A stretch of 64,000 bases of DNA from Nocardioides sp. HDW12B (GCF_011299595.1 NZ_CP049867.1:2232001-2296000); one strand, 5' to 3'; shown: positions 26,501 to 34,510, numbered from the stretch's first letter. A program made the numbers and translations. Notes: generated from the letters alone by a model not told the origin.

Positions 26501-27097
26501 AGCCTGGCCGCGTTGCGCGGGCAGACCGACCTGGTCGCCGGCCACCTCGCCGAGCTGACCGAGATCGCGCCACTGGTGGCGATCCCGATGCAGGAGGCGC
26601 AGGCCCCGGCCGCGGCCACCACCGCGGCACTCTTCGACCCCGAGCAGCTCGCCGGCGTGCTGCCGATGCTCCACGACGCGCAGCGGCAGACCGGCGGGAT
26701 GGCCGTCCTGGTGCACCTCGCGACCGCCCGTGCCGGCACCCCGGAGGACGTGCGGTCGTGGCTGGCGGACTACCCGATCCCGTGGGAGGACGACGAGTAC
26801 TGGTCGACGCTGTCGGACTGGTCCATGGAGGCCGAGGCAGCCGCCGTGGCCGGCGACGTGGCGGTGGCGCGTCACGCGCTGGAGGTGCTCGAGCCCTACG
26901 CGGGCGGGATGACGGTGGCCGGGGCCGTGCTGCCGCTGGGGCCGGTCGACGGGTTCGTGGCGCTGGCCCGCCACACCGTCGGCGACCGCGCCGGTGCGGC
27001 CCGGGCGGCCGACGCCGCCGAGCGGATGGCGCAGACGTGGGGACTGTCGGCGTACCTCACGGTCCTGCGGGGCTACCGCGAGCGCTGGGGGTTCTGA
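23585..27097 (+). CDS. BTAD-domain, AAA-ATPase transcriptional regulator (AfsR/SARP-like)
   Basis: 1170 aa, GTG start. N-terminal OmpR-type winged helix (about 1-90; LGARKPRSIVAALAM), BTAD domain (about 95-260), a Pro/Ala/Asp linker, then an AAA_16 ATPase with Walker A GEPGIGKSWLAS (K at about residue 364) and Walker B TLVVLEDLHWADDAS. A long helical repeat (TPR-like) C-terminus of about 500 residues ends with no LuxR helix-turn-helix. The architecture fits SARP-type activators that need ATP. Its target may be the divergent hemerythrin gene or itself; no signal is known. Confidence 0.88.
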   Translation: MHIQVLGQVRATVEGAPLDLGARKPRSIVAALAMTPGRPVAADTLADLVWGGSPPRAAHGALHAYLSGLRKALEPDRAAWGAGAVIETTDHGYVLRVDAHHVDAHAFADETRACDRLLAPLGSQLTGGTTAGWPNRGDVLATVDRLDAALAAWHGEPYADLPDHPTVTAERAALAQVRATAEEARLLGLLALGEPAGVLAVTEPATARQDLRERLWALHALALARSGRQADALDAVRRVRTLLADELGLDPGAEVRAVETAVLRQDETLHLVLPRARPAGAVAPDRPADEGPPVEQAPGADPTGADPTGDARGTAPVAVGAVGGATVVSVGRQVELVEVGRLLAQAAAGRLSVAQLVGEPGIGKSWLASAAIAAARGRGMTVAVGRCAGDDGAPPLWPWRSVLAGLAAAGPTVSGAATDTATDTEDRAAAFGAGHEAAGAGAAQRAFLVAESVRTALSRGTDRPTLVVLEDLHWADDASLRALAHVVGSLDEDLPLAILLTRRAHPEPTGALATVSEAVARRHGVRLDLDGLDPTASAELVRAIAGDDLPTALATSWHERAAGNPYFLVELARLGRQGDEDGVPASVRDVVARRMADLPERVIETLRTAAVVGRTFRLPTVAAAADLDADLAADDLEAALLAGLVRETGAEEYAFAHALTRETVYGSLSATRAARRHAQVARVLEQPGAVVLDDPDRLVAERARHWLAAGASHADRAWRAAREAADQARRLTSYREAMELRRAAVTALARATDADDHARFDLLLELATDAAHAALWPEVEAAAFEAISLGRSLGDPERVGVAAAAMTTYCVWTPHEVDQVFEDAVEDLRWALAHVADADHVTRSRLQLALAMELYYAPHSRAERHALVEAGMASAHASGRPDVVAWAASTAWLASWTPAQLAERERWTAIGLEALAGTSDRASEAVFWVRRALEALERGDRDTFEPALEQAETRSRALRLHYVTLTALWIRLSLAALRGQTDLVAGHLAELTEIAPLVAIPMQEAQAPAAATTAALFDPEQLAGVLPMLHDAQRQTGGMAVLVHLATARAGTPEDVRSWLADYPIPWEDDEYWSTLSDWSMEAEAAAVAGDVAVARHALEVLEPYAGGMTVAGAVLPLGPVDGFVALARHTVGDRAGAARAADAAERMAQTWGLSAYLTVLRGYRERWGF

Positions 27098-27131
27098 GCG
27101 GGCGTCCCGTGCAGCGGCCCGTCGGACTGCA

Positions 27132-27154
27132 ACTCGGAGTTACACGTGAGTTAC
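27132..27154. promoter_or_regulatory. Direct GTTAC repeat in the tetR promoter
   Basis: The 14-mer ACTCGGAGTTACAC (27132-27145) is followed by a second GTTAC at 27150-27154, 10 bases before the tetR ATG. The same 14-mer occurs 73 bases before fabG4 at 29818. TACACT at 27152-27157 could be the -10 box. Probable autoregulatory operator (inference). Confidence 0.5.
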
Positions 27155-27163
27155 ACTGGGGCC

Positions 27164-27880
27164 ATGGCTGAGACGTCCGCCCGGCCCGCCCCCGCCCCGA
27201 CCGCGGAGGCCCGGCCCAAGCGCTCCCCCGCCGACCGGCGGCGCCAGCGCGAGGCCGCGATCATCGCTGCCACCCGCGAGCTGTTCGACGCCAGCGGGGT
27301 GCGCGACGCCCAGATCGAGGACGTCGCGAAGGCGGTCGGCATCAACCGGGCGATCATCTACCGGCACTTCACCGGCAAGGAGGAGCTCTTCGCGCTCACC
27401 CTCGTCGACTACCTGCAGGACCTCGAGTCGCGGCTGCGTGAGACCGACGCCCGCGCCGCGAGCTCGGCACCCGATGCGCGGCTGAGCGCGATCACCGAGG
27501 CGTTCGTCGACTTCGGGCTGGAGTACCCCGCCTTCGTCGACTGCGGCGTCACGGTCCTGCGCATGGGGCCCGCGATCCTCGACGAGCTGAGCTCGTCGGC
27601 GCTCTACCGCCTCGGGCGCGGCATGACGGACTGCCTCAAGTGCGTCACCGAGGTCATCGAGGCCGGCAACGCCTCCGGCGACTTCGCCGTCGACGACGTC
27701 GACCAGGTCTCCAACGTGCTCTACGCCCTCGGGCTCGGCGGGTTGCAGCTGGCGCGGCTCGGCGTGATGGTGCGCGAGGAGACGCCGGGCGTGCCGGTCA
27801 TCGCCTCGCTCGACGCCCAGCTGGTGAAGGCGCAGCTGGTGGCCTCGTCGCTCGCCCTGGTACGGCGTACCGACGGGTGA
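27164..27880 (+). CDS. TetR/AcrR family transcriptional regulator
   Basis: 238 aa. N-terminal helix-turn-helix at about residues 28-75: REAAIIAATRELFDASG ... IEDVAKAVGINRAIIYRHFTGKEELFA, a classic TetR DNA-binding domain. The C-terminal ligand-binding domain has cysteines (DCGVTV; DCLKCVTE). It precedes the fadA2/fabG4/htdX module, and its promoter shares a 14-base sequence with the fabG4 promoter, so it likely regulates that module in response to an acyl-CoA ligand. GTGA overlap with the next gene. A start 18 bases earlier was rejected because it overlaps the operator. Confidence 0.92.
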   Translation: MAETSARPAPAPTAEARPKRSPADRRRQREAAIIAATRELFDASGVRDAQIEDVAKAVGINRAIIYRHFTGKEELFALTLVDYLQDLESRLRETDARAASSAPDARLSAITEAFVDFGLEYPAFVDCGVTVLRMGPAILDELSSSALYRLGRGMTDCLKCVTEVIEAGNASGDFAVDDVDQVSNVLYALGLGGLQLARLGVMVREETPGVPVIASLDAQLVKAQLVASSLALVRRTDG

Positions 27881-28140
27881 CGGTCTTCATCGCCTGGACG
27901 GGCGCGCGGGTCGAGGACGACCTGCCCGGCCCGTGGCAGGAGGTCCGCGTCGTGGCCGACGACCTCTGCTTCGTGGTCAGTGACGACTCGCTCTCGCGGG
28001 TCTACCACGAGATCAAGTGGTCGCTGCCCGAGGACGCGGCGCTGCTGGTCGCGCCGCTGGCGGGCCGGCCGAAGCTGAAGTACCTGCCGGCCGGTACGAC
28101 GACGTGGTTGCGCGAGCGGCTCGCGTCGTACGACGACTGA
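27877..28140 (+). CDS. Small protein of unknown function coupled to tetR
   Basis: 87 aa, GTG start overlapping the tetR stop (GTGA). Sequence begins VTVFIAWTGARVEDDLPG and ends LRERLASYDD; it is acidic, soluble, with beta-strand character and no motif that I recognise. Coupling to tetR suggests a related function or a protein partner. The next gene converges 154 bases away. I do not recognise the family. Confidence 0.7.
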   Translation: MTVFIAWTGARVEDDLPGPWQEVRVVADDLCFVVSDDSLSRVYHEIKWSLPEDAALLVAPLAGRPKLKYLPAGTTTWLRERLASYDD

Positions 28141-28212
28141 GCGTTGCGCGCCGGCCACGACCCCCTGCTCGGCGGGGTGCTCGGGGGCCAGTCGAGCCAT
28201 CCGACCGAGGGT

Positions 28213-28272
28213 TGTGGACGCCTCGCACGGGTTGTGACCCTTGTGAGGCGTCCCTAACCCCGCGTTACATGC
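28213..28272. repeat. 60-base palindromic element, copy A (terminator-like)
   Basis: Begins TGTGGACGCCTCGCACGGG and ends GCGTTACATGC. Shares 57 of 60 bases with 49365-49424. Internal inverted repeat GGACGCCTCG ... GAGGCGTCC with two non-Watson-Crick positions in this copy. Lies between convergent gene ends (28140 plus, 28294 minus). Confidence 0.75.
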
Positions 28273-28293
28273 CCGCCCGCGGGCGGATGGGGG

Positions 28294-29574
28294 TCAGCGC
28301 TCGAGGATGGCGACGGCACCCTGGCCGCCGGCGGCGCAGACCGAGATCACGGCCCGGCCGGATCCCTTCTCGGCCAGCAGCTTGGCAGCGTTGGCGATGA
28401 TCCGGCCGCCGGTGGCGGCGAAGGGGTGGCCGGCCGCGAGCGAGGAGCCGTTCACGTTGAGCTTCTCGCGCGGGATCGAGCCCAGCGGGCCGTCGAGACC
28501 CAGGCGCGCCTTGCAGAACACCGGGTCCTCCCAGGCCGCCAGCGTGGCGAGCACCTGCGAGGCGAAGGCCTCGTGGACCTCGTAGAAGTCGAAGTCGCCC
28601 AGCCCCAGGCCGGCGCGGTCGAGCATGCGCGGCATGGCGTAGGCCGGCGCCATGAGCAGGCCCTCGCCGCCGTGCACGAAGTCGACCGCTGCGGTCTCGT
28701 ACTCGGTGATGAACGCCAGCGGCTCCCAGCCACGCGCCTCGGCGTACTCCTCCGAGCAGAGCAGCACGACCGAGGCGCCGTCGGTGAGCGGGGTGGAGTT
28801 CGCCGCGGTCATGGTGGCGGTCTCGCCCTTGCCGAAGACCGGCTTGAGGGTCGAGAGCTTCTCGACCGAGGAGTCGGCGCGCAGGTTCTGGTCGCGCTCG
28901 AGGCCGCGGAACGGCGTGACGAGGTCGTCCTGGAAGCCCCGGTCGTACGCCGCCGCGAGGTTGTGGTGGGAGGCGACCGCGAGGGCGTCCTGGTCCTCGC
29001 GCTTGACCTTCCACTCCAGCGCCGTCAGCGCGGCGTGCTCGCCCATCGACATCTTGGTGCGGGGCTCGCTGTTCTGCGGGATCGACGGCGCGAGGTGCTG
29101 GGGCCGGATCTTGGCCAGGGCGGCGATGCGGCCCTGGGTGGTGCGCGAGCGGTTGGCCTCGAGCAGGATCTTGCGCAGCTTCTCGTTGAGCGCGATCGGG
29201 GCGTCGGAGGTGGTGTCGGTGCCACCGGCGATGCCGACCTCGATCTGGCCCAGGGCGATCTTGCCCGCCACGGTCATGGCGGCCTGGACACCGGTCGCGC
29301 AGGCCTGCTGCACGTCGTACGCCGGCGACTCGGGCGACAGCTTGCTGCCGAGCACGGACTCCCGGGTCAGGTTGAAGTCGCGCGAGTGCTTGAGCACGGC
29401 TCCGGCGACGACCTCGCCGACGCGCTCGCCCTCGAGGCCGTAGCGCGTCACCAGGCCGTCGATGGCCGCAGTGAGCATCTCCTGGTTGGAGGCGTCGGCG
29501 TAGACGGTGTTCGACCGGGCGAACGGGATGCGGTTGCCGCCGATGACGGCGACGCGGCGGGTCTTGGCCTGCAC
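28294..29574 (-). CDS. fadA2: Acetyl-CoA acyltransferase (thiolase), FadA2-like
   Basis: 426 aa. Thiolase catalytic Cys in QQACATGVQAA (about residue 92), His in AAGHPFAATGGRI and second Cys in VISVCAAGGQGA near the C-terminus, all present. Cleaves 3-oxoacyl-CoA with CoA in the last step of beta-oxidation, or condenses acetyl-CoA. GTG start follows ACAGGAG; a further upstream frame is unlikely. It is divergent from fabG4 and htdX as in M. tuberculosis (Rv0243 beside Rv0242c and Rv0241c, from memory). The gene symbol rests on this synteny. Confidence 0.88.
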   Translation of the reverse strand: MQAKTRRVAVIGGNRIPFARSNTVYADASNQEMLTAAIDGLVTRYGLEGERVGEVVAGAVLKHSRDFNLTRESVLGSKLSPESPAYDVQQACATGVQAAMTVAGKIALGQIEVGIAGGTDTTSDAPIALNEKLRKILLEANRSRTTQGRIAALAKIRPQHLAPSIPQNSEPRTKMSMGEHAALTALEWKVKREDQDALAVASHHNLAAAYDRGFQDDLVTPFRGLERDQNLRADSSVEKLSTLKPVFGKGETATMTAANSTPLTDGASVVLLCSEEYAEARGWEPLAFITEYETAAVDFVHGGEGLLMAPAYAMPRMLDRAGLGLGDFDFYEVHEAFASQVLATLAAWEDPVFCKARLGLDGPLGSIPREKLNVNGSSLAAGHPFAATGGRIIANAAKLLAEKGSGRAVISVCAAGGQGAVAILER

Positions 29575-29904
29575 GAGGACTCCTGTGGGTCGGGTTCGGG
29601 CGTCGGGGTGGACGGCCCGGTGGGGCTGTCGGTACGGATCGCGGGCTGGTCGCGGGCGCCGGAGGGGCACGTCACGGGCACGTTGGCCGAGAACGCGTTT
29701 GCCGCCGGGGACGCACGGCTAGGCTCGTCCAAGGTTACTCACGAGTCACCGACGGTGCCCATCGTGCCGCCCGGACGCCTCCGGCGGCACGGAATGAGGC
29801 TCAGATCACGAAAGTGGACTCGGAGTTACACACAAAGTTACCGTTGAGTACCACCCAGTCGATGCGCGGCCGACCCGCCGCGCGCCCCGGAGGAGACCCT
29901 CGCG
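29575..29904. other. Divergent promoter region of fadA2 and fabG4
   Basis: 330 bases with no gene. Contains GTTACTCACGAGTCACC (29733-29749), an imperfect palindrome with half-site GTTACTC, and at 29818-29841 the repeated ACTCGGAGTTACAC plus a second GTTAC. The ribosome site GGAGGAGA precedes the fabG4 ATG. The region upstream of fadA2 has no strong -35/-10 pair. Confidence 0.5.
29818..29841 (+). promoter_or_regulatory. Repeated TetR-type operator in the fabG4 promoter
   Basis: ACTCGGAGTTACAC at 29818-29831 is identical to 27132-27145 in the tetR promoter; a second GTTAC is at 29837-29841 with a 7-base gap (6-base gap at tetR). Shared operator for the adjacent TetR is inference. Confidence 0.5.
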
Positions 29905-31242
29905 ATGAGCGACCGTTACCAGTCCCTGATCCAGTCCCCCGTCGGCCAGCTGCTGGCCAAGAACCTGGGCCTGCCGAACCCCGTCGAGCTCGAGCGCTAC
30001 ACCCCCGGCGACCCGCTCGTCACCGGCACCGTCGTGATCGGCGGCGAGGGCCGCCTGCGCGCCTCGCTGGCCCCGACCCTCGACTCCCTGGAGATCTCCT
30101 CGACCGAGACCACCCAGGACGGCGAGAAGTACAAGGGCCTGATCTTCGACGCCACCGGCCTGACCGACTCCGAGCAGCTCGTCGAGCTCCAGCACTTCTT
30201 CACCCCCAAGCTGCGCAGCCTCTCGGAGTGCGCACGCATCATCGTGGTCGGCACCCCGCCGGAGACCGTCGAGAACGGCAGCGAGCGCATCGCGCAGCGC
30301 GCCCTCGAGGGCTTCACCCGCTCCCTGGGCAAGGAGGCCGGCCGCGGCACCACCGTGCAGCTCGTGTACGTCGCCGAGGGGGCCGAAGAGGCGGTGTCCT
30401 CCACCCTCGCGTTCCTCCTCTCCCCCAAGTCGGCCTACGTCTCGGGCCAGGTCGTCCGCATCGGCGCCGTCGGCGAGAAGTCGACCGACGCCGAGGTCGA
30501 CTGGGCCCGCCCGCTGGCCGGCAAGACCGCGCTCGTCACCGGCGCGAGCCGCGGCATCGGCGAGCAGATCGCGCGCGTGCTGCACCGCGACGGCGCGACC
30601 GTGGTCGGCGTCGACGTGCCGCAGGCCGCCGAGGAGCTCAGCGCCGTCATAAAGGACATCGACGGCGACCTGCTGACCCTCGACATCACCGCCAAGGACG
30701 CCCCGGCGCGCATCGCGCACTACCTGCAGACCAACCACGAGGGCGTCGACATCGTGGTGCACAACGCCGGCATCACGCGCGACAAGAAGCTGCAGAACAT
30801 GAAGGACGACGTCTTCGGCTCCGCCATCGCCGTCAACCTCACCGCCCCCGAGCGGATCACCCGCACCCTGCTCGAGGAGGGCGTGGTCAACGCCAACGGC
30901 CGCATCATCGGTGTCGCCTCCATCGCCGGCATCGCCGGCAACGTGGGCCAGACCAACTACGCCGCCTCGAAGGCCGGCGTCATCGGTCTCGTCGACGCGC
31001 TCGCCCCGGTGGTCTCCAACGGCATCACCATCAACGCGGTGGCGCCCGGCTTCATCGAGACCAAGATGACCGCCGCCGTGCCGCTGATGACCCGCGAGGT
31101 GGGTCGTCGACTCAACGCCATGCAGCAGGGCGGTCTGCCGGTCGACGTCGCCGAGACCATCGCGTGGTACGCCAACCCCGCCTCCACCGCCGTCAACGGC
31201 AACGTCGTCCGCGTCTGCGGCCAGATGATGCTGGGGGCGTGA
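29905..31242 (+). CDS. fabG4: High-molecular-weight 3-oxoacyl-ACP/CoA reductase (FabG4-like)
   Basis: 445 aa, nearly twice the normal FabG, as in HMwFabG. N-terminal about 200 residues are a degenerate Rossmann (flavodoxin-like) domain; the C-terminal SDR domain has TGASRGIGEQIA (about 213-224) and YAASKAG with catalytic Tyr-Lys at about 353-357, plus the Asn/Ser triad residues (GVASIAGIAG). It reduces 3-oxoacyl-CoA with NAD(P)H. It lies seven bases from htdX, with which it forms an operon. Confidence 0.92.
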   Translation: MSDRYQSLIQSPVGQLLAKNLGLPNPVELERYTPGDPLVTGTVVIGGEGRLRASLAPTLDSLEISSTETTQDGEKYKGLIFDATGLTDSEQLVELQHFFTPKLRSLSECARIIVVGTPPETVENGSERIAQRALEGFTRSLGKEAGRGTTVQLVYVAEGAEEAVSSTLAFLLSPKSAYVSGQVVRIGAVGEKSTDAEVDWARPLAGKTALVTGASRGIGEQIARVLHRDGATVVGVDVPQAAEELSAVIKDIDGDLLTLDITAKDAPARIAHYLQTNHEGVDIVVHNAGITRDKKLQNMKDDVFGSAIAVNLTAPERITRTLLEEGVVNANGRIIGVASIAGIAGNVGQTNYAASKAGVIGLVDALAPVVSNGITINAVAPGFIETKMTAAVPLMTREVGRRLNAMQQGGLPVDVAETIAWYANPASTAVNGNVVRVCGQMMLGA

Positions 31243-31249
31243 GCGCACC

Positions 31250-32128
31250 ATGACCGAGACCCGCGTCCTCGACGGCGCCCCGGGCTCCCTGCCGCTGATG
31301 CTCAAGGCCGCGCTGCCCGCGCTGCCCGGCGTGGGCTCGCTCCCCGGGCTGAGGAAGGCCCGGGGCAGCGACCTCCCCGACCTCGAGCTGGTGCGCAAGG
31401 GCGTGGCGATCGACCCCGCCCACGTCGCGGCGTACGCCTCGGTGTGCGGCTTCCCGCGCAAGGACACGCTGCCGCTGCCCTACCTGCACATGCTGGCGTT
31501 CCCGCTGCACATGACGATGCTGACCGACGCGTCGTTCCCGTTCCCCGCGATGGGGATGGTGCACCTCGAGAACACGATCACGCAGCACCGCGCCACCACG
31601 GCGCAGGAGACGTACGACGTGAGCGTGCGGGCGGCGAACCTCCGGGGCCACGCCAAGGGACGGGTCTTCGACATGCTGACCGAGGTCCGCTCCGGCGGCG
31701 AGGTCGTGTGGGACGAGGTCTCGACGTACCTCCGCCGCGGACGCGGTGACGAGGCCGCCGGCGCCGGCATGGAGCTCACCGCGGTCGACGAGGGCGGCGC
31801 CGACTGGCGCCTGAACGGCGACCTGGGCCGGCGCTACGCGTCGGTCAGCGGCGACCGCAACCCCATCCACCTGTACGCCGCCACCGCGAAGGCGTTCGGC
31901 TTCCCGCGCCAGATCGCGCACGGCATGTGGAGCAAGGCCCGCTGCGTCGCGGCGCTGGAGAACCGGCTGCCCGAGGCCGTGCGCGTCGAGGTCGCCTTCA
32001 AGACCCCGGTGCTGCTGCCGACGACCGTCCGCTTCCACGCCGACGCCGAGGGTGACCAGCAGCGCTTCACGCTGGCCAACCCGAAGTCGGGTGCACCGCA
32101 CGTCGTCGGTCGCGCCGTCCCCGTCTGA
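31250..32128 (+). CDS. htdX: MaoC-like (R)-specific enoyl hydratase/3-hydroxyacyl dehydratase, HtdX-like
   Basis: 292 aa double hot-dog dehydratase. N-terminal half carries RKDTLPLPYLHMLAFPLHM; C-terminal half has the hydratase-2 motif GDRNPIHLYAATAKAFGFPRQIAHGMW (split here: catalytic Asp and His in GDRNPIH). It converts 3-hydroxyacyl to enoyl thioesters. Synteny fabG4-htdX, seven bases apart, matches mycobacteria. Confidence 0.87.
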   Translation: MTETRVLDGAPGSLPLMLKAALPALPGVGSLPGLRKARGSDLPDLELVRKGVAIDPAHVAAYASVCGFPRKDTLPLPYLHMLAFPLHMTMLTDASFPFPAMGMVHLENTITQHRATTAQETYDVSVRAANLRGHAKGRVFDMLTEVRSGGEVVWDEVSTYLRRGRGDEAAGAGMELTAVDEGGADWRLNGDLGRRYASVSGDRNPIHLYAATAKAFGFPRQIAHGMWSKARCVAALENRLPEAVRVEVAFKTPVLLPTTVRFHADAEGDQQRFTLANPKSGAPHVVGRAVPV

Positions 32129-32170
32129 CCACAGGTCCCCACAGCCAACTGCGTCGACCCGCGGCCGAGC

Positions 32171-33154
32171 TCAGCCCTCCTCGTCCACGATGTCCGTGGA
32201 CCGGCCGGCGATCCGTCCGTCGGCGTCCGTCACGACCCAGGAGCCGCCGGGCTCGGGGTCGGGTCTGGCATCGTCGGCCGGCAGCTCCCGCGTGGCCGAC
32301 TGCTCCCACTCGTAGGTCCCGTCGTAGACGAGGAAGGTCGCGTCGGGCGGCATCGCCAGGAGCCTCCGCCGGAGCACGGTGGCGCGCGGGTCGCCCGTGC
32401 CGAAGATGGTGGTGATGTAGTCGTCCCACTCGGACTCGGTCACCACCACCTCGACGGTGCGGGTCACGCCGGGTGGCTGCTCGAAGGTGACCTCGATCCC
32501 GTCGGCCACCTCGCGGACGCTCGCCCACTCGTCGAGGTACTCGAGGAGCCGCTCCCAGAGCCGGTCGTACTTCCCCGCGGCGGTCTGGTCGGAGAGGCGA
32601 GCCTGGCGGGCGCGGGCCAGGATCGCGGCGACCACGTCGGTCTTCGCGTCGGCGTAGGCGTTCGTGTCCGGCCAGTCCTGCTCGACGAGGGCACGCTTGG
32701 TGCGCTCGTACAGCGCGCGGTCGTCGGGGTCGGCACGGAGGCGGTCGCGGAACAGCAGGTAGGCCTCGACGAGCGGGTCACCGGCTCCCATGACGTGCAC
32801 GTTGGCATCGCGCTCCGGCGTCCTCACCAGGCGGTGCCCGGGCTCGCGGACCCGGAGGACGTAGCCGGCCTCGAGCAGCGGGTCGAGGTAGTCCTCCTCG
32901 GCCGTGACGTCGCCGACGGTGACGAGGACGTCGATGATCGGCTTGGCCGCGAGCCCGGGCACCGACGTCGAGCCGATGTGCTCGACCTGGACGGCTGCAG
33001 CACCGAGGGCCGCACTGATGCGGCGCTCGTGCCCGGCGTACGTCGCGGCCCACCCCGGGTCGTGGTCCACCAGCACGAGCTCGCGCTTCTCGACCCCGCC
33101 GACGAGCTCGACCTCCGTCACTTCGGGCCGGCTCGGCCCAGGTTGCTCCGTCAC
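32171..33154 (-). CDS. GrpB-family (UPF0157) protein fused to a unique C-terminal domain
   Basis: 327 aa, GTG start. Residues about 20-190 are a GrpB domain of the nucleotidyltransferase fold: VLVDHDPGWAATYAGHE, VEHIGSTSVPGLAAKPIIDVLV with the Asp pair, and a tail PDTNAYADAKTDVVAAIL. Most GrpB proteins end here (about 170-180 aa). Residues 195-327 form an extra domain containing TVEVVVTESEWDDYITTIFG and EPGGSWVVTDADGRIAG that I cannot place. GrpB function is uncertain. Neighbours are a small orphan and an APH-like kinase. Confidence 0.8.
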   Translation of the reverse strand: MTEQPGPSRPEVTEVELVGGVEKRELVLVDHDPGWAATYAGHERRISAALGAAAVQVEHIGSTSVPGLAAKPIIDVLVTVGDVTAEEDYLDPLLEAGYVLRVREPGHRLVRTPERDANVHVMGAGDPLVEAYLLFRDRLRADPDDRALYERTKRALVEQDWPDTNAYADAKTDVVAAILARARQARLSDQTAAGKYDRLWERLLEYLDEWASVREVADGIEVTFEQPPGVTRTVEVVVTESEWDDYITTIFGTGDPRATVLRRRLLAMPPDATFLVYDGTYEWEQSATRELPADDARPDPEPGGSWVVTDADGRIAGRSTDIVDEEG

Positions 33155-33178
33155 GACGGCCAGTGTTCCAGAGGCGGC

Positions 33179-33442
33179 TCACAGGCTTCCGGCGCGGATC
33201 TCTGCCTCCAGCCGGCGGATGATGCGCTCGGCGTCGGCGCGGTCGGCGGTCGGCTCCTGGTGGACCTGGCGGCCGTCCGCGAGGACGGTGACCACCGGCT
33301 CGCGGGTCTCCCTCCCCCTCCCCCAGAGCAGGGCCCACCCGCGTACGCCGTACCCGACGTGGCAGACGATCGCGTACGTCGACCCGCGGGGTCCGGGCAC
33401 CGCACGGTTCAGGTCCGAGAACTCGTTCGTGGGCGGCCTCAT
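33179..33442 (-). CDS. Small hypothetical protein
   Basis: 87 aa starting MRPPTNEFSDLNRAV. Central beta-like segment STYAIVCHVGYGVRGWALLWG, then VVTVLADGRQVHQE, and a C-terminal amphipathic helix RADAERIIRRLEAEIRAG. No family recognised. Codon position GC and clear ends support coding. It lies between the GrpB fusion and the kinase-like gene, all on the minus strand. Confidence 0.55.
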   Translation of the reverse strand: MRPPTNEFSDLNRAVPGPRGSTYAIVCHVGYGVRGWALLWGRGRETREPVVTVLADGRQVHQEPTADRADAERIIRRLEAEIRAGSL

Positions 33443-33483
33443 GCCCCATGGTCACCGTTGCCCCGCGTTGCCGCGGTCTTTCC

Positions 33484-34419
33484 TCAGGGGCGGGTCGATG
33501 ACCGGAGGGAGACGCCGACCTCGTCGGCGACGGCCTCGACCATCCTGGTGAGTCTTGCCGCGCGAGCGGGCAGGGAGCGGCGGTAGTTCGCGAGCGTCAG
33601 CAGCCCGGGCCCGACGAAGGCCCACGCGCGGGCGCGCAGCCAGGTCGCCTCGTCGGCGCCGGCCTCCGAGCGGAGCACCTCGCGCGCCGGCGGGTCGAGC
33701 ATGCTCCAGGCGTAGAGCAGGTCGATCGAGCGGTCGCCGACCCCCAGCCCCCCGAAGTCCAGGACGCCGACCAGGTCGCCGGCCGGGGTGGCGAGCAGGT
33801 TCTCGGCCGAGAGGTCGGTGTGGACCCAGCACGGCGGTGCCGACGGTGGCGGCACGTCGCGGAGCCGCCGCCAGGCCTCCCCCACCCGCACCGGGTCGAA
33901 GAGGTCCGCCAGGCTCGCTGCTGCGTCGCGCGCCCACCCGTCGATCGTGCCGGTCACGGGCTCGCCCGTGCGGTAGCCGTTCCGGTCGGGAGCGGGACCG
34001 TGACCGGCGGGGTCCAGCTGGTGCAGGCGTTGCACGAACCGGCCCAGGCCGAGGGCCAGGCGCTCCTGCGCTGCCGCGTCGAGGTCGCCGGGGACGTCAC
34101 CCGGGACCCAGGTCACGACCGTCCAGGGTCGGGGGAACGTGGCGGAGGGCTCCCCCAGGAACGTCACCTCCGGGACGGGTACGCCGAGGTGCGGCGCGAG
34201 CCGCGGGAGGTGCGCGGCCTCGACCAGCAGGTCGGCGGCGTAGGCGTCCGAGCGTGGTAGCCGGACGGCCGTCTCGTCGCCGACCCGGAAGACCCAGTTG
34301 CTGCTGCCCGAGGACTCGCTGGGCCGCACGTGGCGACCCGCCAGGCCGGGGTTCTGCTCGCGCAGCAGTCGCTGCACCAGAGCCGGGTCAGGGACGGGAT
34401 CGTCCGCAGCACGAGTCAC
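33484..34419 (-). CDS. Aminoglycoside phosphotransferase (APH) family kinase-like protein
   Basis: 311 aa, GTG start. APH fold: N-lobe FRVGDETAVRLPRSD, catalytic loop WVHTDLSAENLLA (HxD...N) at about residues 198-210, and the metal-binding DFGGLGVGDRSIDLLYAW. It could phosphorylate a small molecule, as many APH-family proteins are not resistance genes. Ends near the GlxR-type site but is divergent from the haloperoxidase. Substrate unknown. Confidence 0.82.
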   Translation of the reverse strand: MTRAADDPVPDPALVQRLLREQNPGLAGRHVRPSESSGSSNWVFRVGDETAVRLPRSDAYAADLLVEAAHLPRLAPHLGVPVPEVTFLGEPSATFPRPWTVVTWVPGDVPGDLDAAAQERLALGLGRFVQRLHQLDPAGHGPAPDRNGYRTGEPVTGTIDGWARDAAASLADLFDPVRVGEAWRRLRDVPPPSAPPCWVHTDLSAENLLATPAGDLVGVLDFGGLGVGDRSIDLLYAWSMLDPPAREVLRSEAGADEATWLRARAWAFVGPGLLTLANYRRSLPARAARLTRMVEAVADEVGVSLRSSTRP

Positions 34420-34510
34420 CGGAGCATCGTCGGTGCCGACGCCCGTCGGCTCAACCCGATATCAACGTGGGCCGGAAGACCCTGGTGCCCGTCGCGCCCG
34501 TGGAGCAACG

